Numbered from the stretch's first letter, positions 22,614-34,366 are shown. The stretch: 64,000 nucleotides of DNA from Botryosphaeria dothidea (GCA_011503125.2 WWBZ02000001.1:4154001-4218000); one strand, 5' to 3'. A program made the numbers and translations. The notes: a model not told the origin generated them from the letters alone.

Positions 22614-24173
22614 TTAGTTGCCACGGCCCCAGTTGCCCCAGCCACCCCAGTTGCCCCAGGGGTTGTTGGTGGCAGAGGGAGCAGCAGTGGTCTCAGCCGC
22701 CGAGGTGGCGGTGGGAGTGGCCGCGGTGGACCTGGCCGAGGTGACCAGGGTGGACACGGCAGGCGTGGTGGGGGTAGCAACGGGGGTGCCGGCGGGCGTG
22801 GAGACGCTGTTGACGGCGACGTTCTCGGCGGTCTTTGCGCCGGAGAGCGGCGAGATGGGGGCGACGCCGGGGAAGTAGCTGGCCGGGAGGGTGGGGATGG
22901 GGATGGAGACGGTGAAGCCGAAGCTGTCGTCGAGGTCGTCGGGCATCGAGTCGGCCTCGTAGCCGGTGGGCGCGGAGGTCAGCGAGGTGGTGGTGGCCGA
23001 GTAGCCGCTGCCGGAGCTGCCCGACTTCAGGCAGGCGCCCTCGCCGTAGCCGGACTGGCAGCTGTAGAAGATGCTGTCGCCCGACTCGGTCCACATGGCG
23101 AAGTCGGAGATGGTGATGTCGGTGCAGGGGGCGCTGTCGGAGCAGGCGACCTTGATGGGGCCACGCTGGGCGCCGTCGGCGCAGGTGCCCTTCCAGTTGT
23201 TGAAGGTGATGTTGGAGAGGGCGACGCCGTCACCGCTCTTCTCGGACATGGAGGCCCAGTACTGGTCGATGTCGAGCGAGTAGGCGTTGGACTTGCCGAT
23301 GAAGTTCTCGAAGACGACGTTGGACACGGAGCCGCTGCCGCCGTTGGACTTGATCATCATCATCTGGTTGGACTTGTAGGTGTAGACGTTGCGGTACTGG
23401 ATGTCCGAGATATCCGTGTCCTCAGCCAGCGAGCCGAAAGCACAGCCGCCAGACCAGTTGCAGTAGACGTTCTCGACCAGGATGTTGTGGGCGGGAGACT
23501 TGACGGTAACGCACTCGTCCTTGTTGGTGACCATGACATCGTGGATCCAGATGTTGTCACTCCAGACGTCAATGCCGTCGAGACCACCGTGGTCACCGCC
23601 GCGGATGGCCAGGTTGTAGAGCTCGCCGTTCTTGCAGGTGTCAAGGGAGAAGTGGAAGGAGGGAGAGTCAGTCAGAGCCAGGTCGTGGACGGAGAAGTCG
23701 GAGACATCGTAGAAACGCAGGATACGGGGGCCAGAGATGGAGCCGTCCTTGTGGAACTCGTAGCCGTTGCCCTGGAAGGCACCGGAACCAGTGCTGGAGA
23801 AGACCTCAACATCGCTGGTGTGCTCAATGAAGATCATGTTGCCACCATCGGTACCGGTGCGGTAGATGACACCGTCCATCTGGAGGGCCCAGGCGGAACC
23901 GCCGTTCAGCTGGACCCAGGTGTTGATGGCATAGTCACCCTCGGGAACGACAATGAGACCACCAGCCTTGCAGTCGGCGTGAGCAGAGGCAAGAGCCGGG
24001 CCAATATCAGTGGTCTTGTCAGCCTTGGCACCGTAGTCGGTGACATCGCAAGTCTTGGTGGCCTTCTTGTCCGAGGCAGAAGTGAGAGGACCGACAGTGC
24101 CGGAGAGCTGGCCCGCAACCAGTGCGGGCACGATAGCGAGAGCAGAAACGAGAGTGGTGGAAAAGGAAGGCAT
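22614..24173 (-). CDS. rhgA: Secreted rhamnogalacturonan hydrolase (rhamnogalacturonase A type, GH28)
   Basis: Intronless, 519 residues. Signal peptide about 1-21 ([21 protein letters not shown]). The GH28 beta-helix runs from [18 protein letters not shown] to about residue 390 and is very close to Aspergillus-type Rhg[13 protein letters not shown] (catalytic Asp region), [14 protein letters not shown] (second acidic pair) and [14 protein letters not shown]. These replace the NTD/DD/GHG set of ordinary polygalacturonases. It cleaves the galacturonosyl-rhamnosyl bond in the hairy regions of pectin. After the fold comes a Thr/Ser/Ala/Pro-rich tail of about 70 residues, probably O-glycosylated, ending in a glycine-tryptophan motif ([16 protein letters not shown]). 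I chose the ATG at 24173 because the upstream in-frame extension is not signal-like. It fits a plant-associated lifestyle. Confidence 0.9.
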   Translation of the reverse strand: MPSFSTTLVSALAIVPALVAGQLSGTVGPLTSASDKKATKTCDVTDYGAKADKTTDIGPALASAHADCKAGGLIVVPEGDYAINTWVQLNGGSAWALQMDGVIYRTGTDGGNMIFIEHTSDVEVFSSTGSGAFQGNGYEFHKDGSISGPRILRFYDVSDFSVHDLALTDSPSFHFSLDTCKNGELYNLAIRGGDHGGLDGIDVWSDNIWIHDVMVTNKDECVTVKSPAHNILVENVYCNWSGGCAFGSLAEDTDISDIQYRNVYTYKSNQMMMIKSNGGSGSVSNVVFENFIGKSNAYSLDIDQYWASMSEKSGDGVALSNITFNNWKGTCADGAQRGPIKVACSDSAPCTDITISDFAMWTESGDSIFYSCQSGYGEGACLKSGSSGSGYSATTTSLTSAPTGYEADSMPDDLDDSFGFTVSIPIPTLPASYFPGVAPISPLSGAKTAENVAVNSVSTPAGTPVATPTTPAVSTLVTSARSTAATPTATSAAETTAAPSATNNPWGNWGGWGNWGRGN

Positions 24174-26272
24174 GGTGAGCACGGCTTTGCTACCCAAAAA
24201 AGAAAGACTGGCAAAAGAGGAAAGAGGGAGAGGAAGATGATGGAGGCCAAGGAGAAACAAGAAACAAGCGGACCTACCGTCTCCTATGTACTCTTGGTGC
24301 TACAGGCATTGGGGAAACATCAAACATGGCCAAGCCCCCGGACGGCGTGACACGGGCATGGACGCGCCATCCGGGGGGCTGCAGAGAAAGGGCAGAAACG
24401 GGCTTGGGCCAGACTGATGGAGCGACTCAAGATCGCTGGCGGAGCGGTGGTCGAGGAGCAGCTCGGGTGTGCGTGCGAGCCGCCGGGCCTGAGCAGCCGC
24501 CTGTTCCTGATCATCTCGGAGGGGATTGATCCGCAGTTGGCTGGCAAAAACGGCACATCTCATCTACTTGAGGACAAGCGGGCGGCGGCAGATGTTTGGA
24601 GGTCGGAGACTCGGGCGGTTCGTGGAAAAAGTGCCGGGGCGAGAGCGTTTCAAGGGGCATCAGTGGCGGATCCCTAGCACGGATGCAAGGCCGATCCCGG
24701 ATGCTTGCGTCTCTTGGCCGTGAATAGATTGCCGACGAGACCGCCTGGCTGAACGACGTAGATTGGGTTTGCCTGGCCGACGATGGAGCTGTAAGATTAA
24801 CGCGTGGTTGGCTGCGCCATGTGGAGATGGAGGTGTCGGCGCCGGGTTGTCGGCAAGCGGAGGGAAAGCAAGCATTGCATCCATGTTTCTACCTCCTCGG
24901 TTTCAACTCCAAGCCGGGATCACCGCGACAGCAGTTCGTGATTCTTAGGGCGCGGTCGCTGCCGCCTTCGGCAGATTGCGACAGTCGGTGACATGGCATT
25001 GTTTCTATAAGTGTCTGCGGGCCTCACTGCCATCCTATACTTTGCATGCTATGTTTCGCGTAGTAGTGGATGTGCACCAGGCGCCTCGCTTAGCAACCGA
25101 CCCAGGCCAAAAGCCTCGAAGCCAAACCCAACTCCCATTGTCAACAGTGGCTGCTGAAAGACTAGGGATTCCCCAGAGACCGAGTAATTGCCCAAGACAC
25201 AGCTGTTTGTTTATACGAAGGCCAAGGCAAAAGTAGGAATTTTCAGCGCGGGTAGCGGCATGCTGACTTTACAAAGCTCTGAAACAGGGTGGCTGATCAT
25301 TATTCGACTCCTTTTTATCAGATCATCTCCTCCCCACCCCCAACATTTCATCTGTCGCTCCGATGATGCTTCCGCTTCGGCGCCCAGGCTCCCGACGGAT
25401 TCGTATTTAGTAAGTCGCCGGCCGATGCCGATTCGGAAGAGTCCTTGTGGAAGAAGATGTTGCTACGCCAGAGAAATGTCCGTGCGACGCCCGTTTAACG
25501 CCGTCGGTCCTGTCTTTTGTTCGGAGATACCCAGGCCAGTCAAGTTCTCTGACTCCTGAGAAGCTACGATGGGAAAGCCCGTGGTAGAGGCTCTCCCGAT
25601 TGGGATCAGTCAACCTCTCAAAAAGGCATGGCTATCTGACCATCGCCTCGTCCTGAATCATACTCCATTCCCACAAAGCTGTCTCTCGTGTGGAATCTGC
25701 TGCGCAAAAACATGCCACTGAAGACAAAAACTGGCTGGTCCGTAGATCCGTGCACGTCAGAGGGGTCTCTTGGGATTTCAAGCAGGTTCGGCGAATTGTG
25801 TACAGTCACACCCAGCTCCTGACGGAGGTTTTGGCTCTGATGGTCAAGTGAGTTGAGACCAAGCTTAGCGGAAAGCCGCTATTCTTTCTCCGCTGGCTAT
25901 GGCGTCAGATGCAACAGCACGATGTGGAAAGGTGACTTTGACACGACCCAGCCGAGATAGGAAATCTTCTGGTGGTGGTTTTTGAGAGCATTTGCAGGTT
26001 GTATCTCCCAAGAAGAATTATGTGTAAGTCTGGGAGTATCATCATAAACTTCTCAGTACTTCTGCAAGAACGATTGTCCCTATTCTCACCCTGTCTTGTT
26101 TTCCACAGATGTCGTTGCTTTCTCAATGCTGGCCAGCGTCGTGTGGGTGATCGCCGGAGATGCGAGCGTGCCTGAATTTTTGGCGAGTCATGCTCGTTGA
26201 CGAAAGTCCCCAGCTTCGCGACAGGCACCAACTCACAATCCTTCCGCGCTACACCCCTCCAACAACCCCGCG
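24174..26272. other. Long gene-free spacer
   Basis: 2.1 kb between two divergent genes (rhamnogalacturonase, minus; QTRT2, plus). All ORFs are below 125 codons, lack recognisable motifs and overlap on both strands. Probably promoter DNA for both genes, or unrecognised decayed sequence. Confidence 0.6.
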
Positions 26273-27806
26273 ATGGCAGAGACGAAGCTGCACCGGCTGC
26301 CGGATGAAATGCTCACGTTCGAAGTGCTCAAGCCCGCTGCATCTCTGGCCCCTCGCCTAGGCAGACTGTCCATACCTGGTCGCGCGACTCTCAACACACC
26401 CCACCATATCGCCATCACATCCCGCGGCGTTGTTCCCCACCTCGCCCACGACGTGCTGCGGAAACACACTGATATAAACTCTCTCTACTTCGCGCTTGAG
26501 GACTGTGAGCTTCCCCCTACCCTGGACTCGCTCAATGGCTAACACATCAGCTCTTGCTGGAGCTCAGAAGTCATAGAGAAAGCACCCCAACAGTCGCCGC
26601 CCGTCTTCAACACACCATGCCAGCCTGACGAGTCTCCACTTCGCCGCTTTACTGGCCTCCAGATCGAACCTTTGCTTATCCTCGGCCCGCGCCGCATAAT
26701 ACCTGTCGTAGCCTCCGCCTCCAACACCAATACCACCGTCTCCGTACACACAGCCGTGGGTTTCCAGGCTCTTTCTTCCCAATACTATGCCTCAGCCGCC
26801 CAGAAACTGAGGCCTGATATTGTAGTCGGCCTGGGAGACATCATGCACGGCCACAAAAGACCCAGCTTAAAACGAATGGACAAAATGGGCGATCGCACAT
26901 CTGTATGGATGAAGGACATAATAGCCGGCAAAGGCGGCTTGGACAAGACGAAGAAGGACAGCGTCTACAATGTCTTCGCGCCCATTCTGCCCATCGAGAA
27001 GGAGCTGCAATCATGGTACCTGGGCGCATTGGTCGACGAGATGAAGCCCAACATCTCCGGCCTCGCCCTGTACGACTCGTCCTCGCTGGGCGACATCCCC
27101 GACGAGCTTGCGGAGCTCCCGCGACTGACTCTCGATAACCCAGCAACGCCCCAGAAATTGCTCCACGCTGTATCTCTGGGGATGGACCTCTTCACCATCC
27201 CTTTTATCAGCCAGGCAACGGATGCGGGTATTGTTCTGGACTTCGAGTTCCCCGTCAAGTCCGCGCCTCCCGCTCCGGGCGCGGAGCGCAAGGCTCTGGG
27301 GATTGATTTCTGGCTTCCGCAACATGCGGCAGACTTGTCGCCCTTGACGCCTGGGTGCCAGTGCTACGCGTGTACGAGGCATCACCGCGCGTATCTGCAG
27401 CATCTCCTGGTCGCCAAGGAGATGCTCGGATGGGTACTTGTTCAGGTGCATAATCACCATGTCATGGACCTTTTCTTTGCTGGCATACGCCAGAGTATTG
27501 AGAAGGGCACGTTTGAAGAGGACAAGGCGGTGTTCGAGCGCGTGTATGTGAACCAGCTTCCAGAGAAGACTGGCCAGGGTCCGAGGTGAGTAACAAATGT
27601 TTTGAAAGATCGTAACCTTGGCTGATTTTGGTAGGTTGAGAGGCTATCAGTTCACTTCGAGCGGGCCGGGAGAGGCGAAGAAGAACCCTTCAGCGTACAA
27701 GATGCTTGATGAAGGGAAGGAAATCCTGGAAGAGTCAATCACGCCTGGTGCCAATACGGATGCGAAAGACCTTGAGGAGAAGGGTTTCGCGGAGGTTCAG
27801 AAGTGA
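26273..27806 (+). CDS. Queuine tRNA-ribosyltransferase accessory subunit 2 (QTRT2 family)
   Basis: Three exons: 26273-26504, 26571-27585, 27635-27806; 472 residues. The first intron (66 nt) uses acceptor CAGAAG at 26570. Other nearby AGs give stops or wrong phase; this one yields LEDFIEKAPQQSPPV. The TIM-barrel TGT fold keeps the zinc site C340-x-C342-x2-C345 and H371. The catalytic-subunit Asp pair is not evident to me, which together with the overall sequence fits the QTRT2 partner rather than the catalytic QTRT1. In eukaryotes QTRT1-QTRT2 exchanges G34 for queuine in tRNAs with GUN anticodons (Tyr, His, Asn, Asp), often at the mitochondrial surface. The fungus would take queuine from outside. 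Start ATG 26273 follows GCG and is the first in frame. Confidence 0.88.
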
Positions 27807-30098
27807 TCATCTACGCCCGATAGAGCTGAGGACAATGATCTGCCTAATCTGCGCCTTGATGTGCTGGTCAAGACGTCCGCGCAGCCGTCCTCGACTGAGT
27901 GCAACAATTTCCGGCTCTCAAGCTCGACCTGGCGCATGAATTTCCATCCTTATACCCAGATGATCGTGTCACCAGGCTTTCAGTCTCTTTGTAATGCAAT
28001 TTGAGATCCAGTGTCAATTTTGATTATACTACGAGATTCCTAATGATTAGTTACAAGTCATAGGCCTATTTCTACTGTATTCTACCGAACCACTACGCCG
28101 AATACGAAGATGCATTCAACTCTCAAACCATGTTAGGTAGATTCTGGAATGTGGAAAACATCAGTCCGTTTAGATCTGTTTTAGACTATACGATCTCGTT
28201 AATACTATCATACAAGTACTATGTCTTGAATAATGTCTTGAAGCAAGATGTTCTCGCTACTGGGAGCCTAACTGAGAATTAAAACTCGTTTTCCATAAAA
28301 TAACGGAACATCAGTGTCAAATCATCGCTGAAGGCTCTCGTGAATTCAGGAGTAGTGAACAAAAGAAACCTTGTCAATGAAAGCAAAGGTAGGTCTGGAT
28401 TCAATCTGCGGCGTCTAACGCGAGAACAGACCGTAATGGTGACTATGACAAGTTTACATGCCCTGTAAAATGCGGATGAGTATCCGGACTAGAGCTGGAA
28501 CAGCAGGCTTACCATTGACTAGGTTTACTAAGCGCGTTGAGGGCATTCAGAACCTTTGCCTCGCAGGCCACCCTTACAACGGAGAAAGCGAGTCCCCGAA
28601 TGCCTTTGAGAACCATGATAGGAACATAGCGTGCGCCACGAATTACCGCTTGGATGCAGCTGTACGGTTCGTCTTTGAGATACTTAAGAGTTCGATGTGT
28701 TCCGTCTCTGAGATATTTAAAAGTTTGCCGTGGGCTGTTTTTCAAGGTTCGAGAGTGAAGCTGATCAGCCTCTGTTTCAAGCCCTGTGTATCGGGCACAG
28801 TAACGGCGTGTTTAATAAAAACCTATATAGGCAAATGGTCGACAGCCCATAGGAGAATCTTGTATCTGGCTGGCCTTTGGCTCGAGGATATCCATTATGG
28901 ACTACTTTGGGAGGCGTGAGAGGAAGGGGGGTCTCCAAAGCTTTCCGGCTGCGAGACACCGACTTGGTCTTGGGCAACATATCTCTCGGTTGTCCGTTGG
29001 CTTGGTGGATTCGAGAATATGGAGAAGAGCTGTGAGATTCTCGGTCTGATTGACCGGGATGAAGTACTCTACGATCTGAAAGAAGGGTATGATCCTGGAT
29101 TTCGGTCCCTTCAAGGCCGATTTTGTGTGCTCAACACTTGTTGCCACCTGAAAATACTCGGGAAACGTAGATATGTCTTTTTGAAAGGAGAGTTTCCAAA
29201 AAATGACCTCGAACATATTCAAGTATGGACGGGGGTCGATAGAGACATTTCTGACCATCGATGGCGCCCTGTGTATGATGCGGAGGACCATAGGAGACAG
29301 GCTGTCGTTGGTTGGGCATCCATTGAGGATGCTTCGGTACATGCCAGATTGACGGATGGAGGCGCTCTCCTTGCCGCTCTGCACATTTCAACAACTACTG
29401 GTATGGCTGGAGGGATAGAGTTTGGCTACTTTGGATTTACGCATCCCGTCTATAACGCCATTCTTCTGCAACAAGCCAGCGGCAGTCGGTTCCGGAGAGT
29501 TGGCGTTGGCAAGATTTTCTGTAAACGGTTTTTTGACACCGGGACAGAACAAGAGGTTATTTTGGTTTAGGAAGCAGGCCTGCATTATGTCTCACAGAAC
29601 CACTGATGCGTAGGGGACGTCCATAAAACGAGACTTTGGGTGTTCTCGGGTGACCGCATATTTATGTGTTGACCTTGACCAGATAAGGATGTTCAGAAGG
29701 TGAATGGAGTGAAGCATATAAGTCAAACCGCCAAGGTTTTTTTCCATGACGGTTGTAGGTGATATGGCCAGCACGGTACATGATGTAATATTCCATGGTA
29801 GCCGGGTAATCACCGAAGCCGGGCGGAAGTAGGCTAGGTCGTTGGTTCGATCTACGGCCGAACCATTTTGCATTTTGTTTCCTCTGGGTCCCTTTGATCG
29901 GACAGACAGACTACTATTCTCTTTTGCTACTTCCAGCTCGTTGAACTTGCAGTAGCTCCAGAGTTTTTCTCCATGAGGAATCCTACGCCCATTATATTTT
30001 CGGCTTTGGCGTGAAGCTCAATATCAATGATGACTAATATCAATGATGACTTATAGATTTTAGATCCAATCCACCATACAAGTTCCACCGAACCCATA
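27807..30098. other. Gene-poor region with decayed or orphan coding traces
   Basis: 2.3 kb without a gene I can name. Between 28450 and 29600 ORFs of 60-180 codons occur on both strands in overlapping positions, so they cannot all be real. The longest are a plus frame 29019-29570 (ATG, 183 codons) and a minus frame ending at 28902. Neither shows a known motif. The flanks 27807-28450 and 29600-30098 are AT-rich with nothing visible. May be an orphan gene or remnants of one. Confidence 0.45.
28669..28726. repeat. Imperfect tandem duplication of about 27 bases
   Basis: Two near copies of GTTC(C)GTCT[T/C]TGAGATA[C/T]TTAA[G/A]AGTT lie side by side. On the minus strand they would read KYLRDGTHRTLKYLKDEP in an open frame. 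Visible directly; significance unknown. Confidence 0.6.
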
Positions 30099-31665
30099 CT
30101 ATGCTTCGGCCATATCCTCCGCTTTCTGCTTCTTCGGAGCCTCCTCACCCTTCGCCTTCACCCCATAATTATCCCACTTCTGTCTCGCCTTGTCCTCATC
30201 CTCCTTTGTCCACTCCCTGGGCAGCACCGCAAAGCATAGATAGCTCGTATGCGTCTTGATCTCCGGCTCCGTTCTGTGCACCAACCTACCCTCTTTGAAC
30301 GTTTTTCGCTGCTTCTCCTCCTTCTTGAGACGCTGCAGCCGCTGCTCCTTGCTCTCCTTGCCCCACCCCTTGACCTGATCCGAATCGCCGGCCTGCTCGC
30401 TATTCTCCGCCCCTGTTGCAGCATTGCCGTGCATTGTCTCATGGAAGTTCTTGATGCGACCCTCAACCTCACGTAGACGACCGAGCGCTTCTTCAACGGT
30501 GGCAGGTGTAGCGTTGACGCCGCGGAGACCCTCTTCGCGCAAGCCGATGCGGTCGCGGCGGACTTCAATGCGGCGGTGCAGCACCTCAACCATCTCGATA
30601 TCTACCCAGCCCAGTCGCCGCATTTCGGAGGTGGTGCGCTGAACTTGTTCGATGCAGGGGGAGAAAGTGCAGATGCGGACGGTTTTGCGGGGATTGAGTG
30701 GTGAGCGCCATTCTGACGACCCCTCTGACGAACCCTCTGACGTCGGTTCGGGAGTGTCTGTATTTGTCGTTGCAGATTTCGCGGCGGCACGGCTACGGGT
30801 AAGGTGCTTCAGAGCCATCCAGGGAGCAGGCAAGTCCAGGAATACAGCGTCAGCTTGTGGGACGGTACCGTCTTCCGGGTTGCTGAAGCCGTCGTTGTAC
30901 ACATCGGCATGGGTCACGGTGACCAGTTGGTCCATGCCGTGATCCCTCAGCTCCTCCTTCAGTTTGATGGCGCGCGGTTCATGGTATTCGAAACTGTAAA
31001 CATGTCCAAACTTCTTGCGCTTCTTCTTTCCCTTCTCCGCGCCGTTTGTTTGTGCTGCCTCTTCCGCGAGAGGGTATCCGCTGAATATTGCGCGCACTGA
31101 CGCGTGCGTGAAAGATCCGCTTCCTGCACCTGCCTCGATTATGGTATCGCCCGGCCTGGCTCGTAATCTTTGTAGAACGTAGCTGTAGTCTGGAGTATAC
31201 ACCACTTGTGTCCGGTGCGGCAAGGAAATAGTCCAGGTCTCGGGGGTGGGAGGAATCAGATGTGTGAATCCTGTGGAGGCGAATCCAACTTCTCTCCTGG
31301 CTGGTGTCAGTATAATTTCTAGAGTGAGGAGAGCAAAGAAAGGCTCACGCTGTGCTATCGTCGTCATCACCTGGAGTATCTTCGTCACGTTTCCGCTTCT
31401 TGCCGCCCTTCTTGCCCCTCCGGCCAGTGTCGACGTTCACGGCACGCACTTGCATACCCCATGGCACATTCACAAGCGTGCTGTGGGGGAACGAGCCGAA
31501 GCGGGTGTTGACGACGCAACCTTCGGCATACTCAGATTTGGCGTCCGGCGAGGCATTGAGGATGACGGGGGTAAGGTGCTCGCGGCTGAGGTGAACCAGG
31601 GCTAGCTGGCCATCCTGCGTCTTTGCGCCGGGGTCGAGGAAGGGCGAGGGTCGAAAGGAAGGCAT
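30099..31665 (-). CDS. TRM61: tRNA (adenine58-N1)-methyltransferase catalytic subunit TRM61/GCD14
   Basis: Two exons, 31665-31349 and 31296-30099, with a 52-nt intron; 504 residues. The acceptor AG ending at 31297 is needed for phase; the AG five bases earlier is out of frame. The N-terminal beta-barrel is followed by the SAM-binding Rossmann domain: DTIIEAGAGSGSFTH (motif I, about 150), VYSFEYHEPRA (acidic end of beta-2) and DAVFLDLPAPW (motif IV). With TRM6 this forms the m1A58 enzyme acting on initiator and other tRNAs in the nucleus. A KR-rich stretch (GRRGKKGGKKRKRDED, about 85-100) is a likely nuclear signal and is lineage-variable. The C-terminal tail is Lys/Glu-rich. Divergent from the cysteinyl-tRNA synthetase gene, 184 bases between ATGs. 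Confidence 0.92.
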
Positions 31666-31849
31666 TGTTGTTGGACAGACGATGGTTGTGACGTTTGCGC
31701 AGAGAGTCGGGGCGTCGGCGTCGAAAAAAGTCGCGGATGCGGCTGCCCCGCGAAGCGATCGGCGCAGGGGTCCCTGCTTTCACAGCTGCGTCAAAACGAA
31801 GACGTGCTCCACTGACTCACCCCAAAAAGTACGAGCAACAATGAAATAG
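31666..31849. promoter_or_regulatory. Bidirectional promoter of TRM61 and CysRS, with a 2-codon uORF
   Basis: 184 bases shared by two translation-related genes. On the plus strand, ATG AAA TAG lies at 31841-31849, and its stop is directly followed by the first CysRS ATG at 31850. Confidence 0.6.
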
Positions 31850-34366
31850 ATGCCACCGTTGCTACTTCGCCGCCTCCAACCCGCCTTCCTCGCTCCCGCG
31901 CCTCGATTCCGCTCGTTCGCTTGCCTCCGGCCCTTTGCGCGCACCATGGCCGCCCGTACCCAGCCTCCGTGGCAGCCGCCGCAAGCCCGCCCCGACCTCC
32001 CCCCGCTCCACGTATACAACTCCCTGACCCGTTCCAAGGTGCCCTTCGTGCCCATTGAGGACAAGAAGGTCACTTGGTATGCCTGCGGTCCCACCGTCTA
32101 CGACGACGCCCACTTGGGTCACGCCCGCAACTATGTTAGCACCGACATTATCCGCCGCATCATGCGCGACTACTTCAAGTTTGATGTGCGCTTTGTTATG
32201 AACATCACCGACGTCGACGACAAGATCATTCTTCGCGGCAGGCAGCAGTTCTTGCTCGCCCAATTTACCGCCAAGCACCCCGAACTCGACGACGAGACTC
32301 TGTCAACCACGAAGCAGGCTTTCGAGGCATACCTGAAGAAGAATCTTTCCCTGCTTCCTACGGACCTGAAGCCTGATCAATATGCGGAGGAGTCAAAGAA
32401 GGCATATGGACACGTTTTGGCAGGCAAGGCTCTGGAGGGAGACGGCCCTCCGGGAGACAAGGAAGCTAAGGTCAAGATGCATTTGAAGACGGCATCTGCA
32501 GCTGCTGAGGCTCTGATTTTGGCTGGAGCGAAGACCATTAATGTCACGGATTTCTACACCAAGACCGAGGACGCGCTTCTGCCCTACCTCGACACTCTCT
32601 ACGGATCTACCATAGACGCCAATGACCACAGCATCTTCACCAGGTTGACCAAGAAGTTTGAGGACCGCTTTATGGACGATGTGCGCGCGTTGAATTGCTT
32701 GGACCCGGATGTTGTCACCCGCGTCACCGAGTATAGCCAGCAGATCGTGGATTTTGTGGAAAAGGTTGTGAAGAATGGCTACGGCTACGTCACGTCAGAC
32801 GGCTCCGTGTACTTCGATATCCAGGCATTCGAGCGGGATGGCAATCCCTACGCCCGTCTGGAGCCTTGGAACAGGAATGACAAGGACTTGCAGGCCGATG
32901 GAGAGGGCGCTTTGACTAAGAAGAGTACCGAGAAGCGGTCAGACGCTGATTTCGCGCTGTGGAAATCCTCGAAGCCCGGTGAGCCTGCTTGGCCAAGTCC
33001 CTGGGGCCAGGGTAGGCCAGGTTGGCACATTGAGTGCTCTGCCATGGCTTCCGATGTCTTGGGCGCGAAGGTCGATATCCACTCCGGAGGTATTGACCTT
33101 GCATTCCCTCACCACGATAACGAGCTGGCACAGAGCGAAGCTTTCTGGGCAGAGTGCAAGCACGACAACCACAGTCACCAGTGGATCAACTACTTCCTTC
33201 ACATGGGACATTTGTCCATTGCAGGATCCAAGATGTCCAAGTCTCTCAAGAACTTCACCACTATCAGAGAAGCACTTGGCCGGGGTGACTGGACTCCGCG
33301 TGGTCTGCGCATCGTTTTCCTATTGGGCGGCTGGAAGGAGCCTGTTGAGATTACGGAAGGTCTGGTCAAGGAGGGAGCAGCATGGGAAGACAAGGTGGAT
33401 AACTTCTTCTTCAAGGTCAAGGATCTCGAGAGACATCCTTCACCCAAGAATGTGGCATCAGCAGAGGAGGACTCTGCGTTGCAAGCTGCTTTCAGCAGCG
33501 CACAAACAGATCTGGACAAGGCCCTCTGTGACTCATTTGACACTCCAAACGCCATGCAGGTCGTGTCTCGACTCATCACTGACTACAACGCTGCCGCCTC
33601 GCGTGCCTCGCTATCAGACGAGACAGTCCTGACGATTGGTCGTTGGGTCACAAAGATCGTCACCATCTTCGGTCTCGAGGGCAAGGCCAATGTTACTGAC
33701 GCAAATCGCATCGGCTGGTCTGGCATCAGCATCCCGGAACCGGCACAGCCCTTCGTCTACCCTGTATCCGCTCTCCGCGACGCCGTCCGCGACGCGGCCA
33801 AGTCCGGCTCCCTTGACCTGACCGCGGTTAAGCAGCTCGCTTTTGAGGAGCCTGCAGCCGCCGCAGAGCAGCCAGCCGAGGCTGTTCCCTATGCTGAGGT
33901 CTACTCGCAGTTCAAGGAGGACGTCAAGTCCCTCGCGGACAAGCAGGCCCCGGCAAAGGATTTCCTCGCCCTCTGCGACAAGCTCCGTGACGTCCATCTC
34001 TGGGACTTGGGCATCTACCTCGAGGATCGTGATGCCCAGCAGCTGCCTGCTCTGGTGCGCCCACTTTCTGCAGACTTGATCGCCGCCAGGGAGCAGAAGG
34101 AGGCCCAAGCGAAGGCGAAGCAGGCGGCGAAGGAGAAGAGGGAGAAGGAGGAAGCGGAAAAGAAGGCGGCATTGGCGGAGAAGGCAAAGCTGAGTCATCT
34201 GGAGATGTTCAGGTCGAGTGAATACAGCGCGTGGGATGATGAGGGCTTGCCGATTAGGGATGCGAAGGGAGAGGAACTACCGAAGAGTAGGACGAAGAAG
34301 TTGAGGAAGGAGTGGGAGAGACAGAAGAAAATACACGAGGAATGGTTGGCGGAGCAGAAGAAATGA
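31850..34366 (+). CDS. Cysteinyl-tRNA synthetase, probably dual mitochondrial/cytosolic
   Basis: Intronless, 838 residues from ATG 31850. Class I signatures: YACGPTVYDDAHLGH with the HIGH-equivalent HLGH at 88-91, the Cys of CGPTVY and of HIECSAM with DLAFPHHDNE as zinc ligands, and KMSKS at 461-465. Large eukaryote-type insertions and a Lys/Glu/Ala coiled-coil tail (about 735-790) explain the size. The enzyme charges tRNA-Cys. The first 32 residues (MPPLLLRRLQPAFLAP and on) are Arg-rich and free of Asp/Glu, as in a mitochondrial leader. Met33 has a near-perfect context (CGCACCATGGCC at 31946), while the first ATG has a weak one (ATAGATGCC). Leaky scanning would give both a mitochondrial and a cytosolic enzyme, which fits one gene serving both compartments. 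Targeting is inference. Confidence 0.92.
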   Translation: MPPLLLRRLQPAFLAPAPRFRSFACLRPFARTMAARTQPPWQPPQARPDLPPLHVYNSLTRSKVPFVPIEDKKVTWYACGPTVYDDAHLGHARNYVSTDIIRRIMRDYFKFDVRFVMNITDVDDKIILRGRQQFLLAQFTAKHPELDDETLSTTKQAFEAYLKKNLSLLPTDLKPDQYAEESKKAYGHVLAGKALEGDGPPGDKEAKVKMHLKTASAAAEALILAGAKTINVTDFYTKTEDALLPYLDTLYGSTIDANDHSIFTRLTKKFEDRFMDDVRALNCLDPDVVTRVTEYSQQIVDFVEKVVKNGYGYVTSDGSVYFDIQAFERDGNPYARLEPWNRNDKDLQADGEGALTKKSTEKRSDADFALWKSSKPGEPAWPSPWGQGRPGWHIECSAMASDVLGAKVDIHSGGIDLAFPHHDNELAQSEAFWAECKHDNHSHQWINYFLHMGHLSIAGSKMSKSLKNFTTIREALGRGDWTPRGLRIVFLLGGWKEPVEITEGLVKEGAAWEDKVDNFFFKVKDLERHPSPKNVASAEEDSALQAAFSSAQTDLDKALCDSFDTPNAMQVVSRLITDYNAAASRASLSDETVLTIGRWVTKIVTIFGLEGKANVTDANRIGWSGISIPEPAQPFVYPVSALRDAVRDAAKSGSLDLTAVKQLAFEEPAAAAEQPAEAVPYAEVYSQFKEDVKSLADKQAPAKDFLALCDKLRDVHLWDLGIYLEDRDAQQLPALVRPLSADLIAAREQKEAQAKAKQAAKEKREKEEAEKKAALAEKAKLSHLEMFRSSEYSAWDDEGLPIRDAKGEELPKSRTKKLRKEWERQKKIHEEWLAEQKK

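Noticed and set aside
22542..24350. Long plus-strand frame opposite the rhamnogalacturonase
   Set aside because: It is the antisense shadow of a GC-rich intronless gene; the product is Gly/Val/Asp-rich without motifs.
24174..26272. Several 60-120 codon frames on both strands
   Set aside because: Short, overlapping, without known motifs or start contexts; treated as promoter DNA.
29800..29870. tRNA-like GGTTCGATC
   Set aside because: The flanking bases do not form a T-stem, and no acceptor, D or anticodon arms fit around it.
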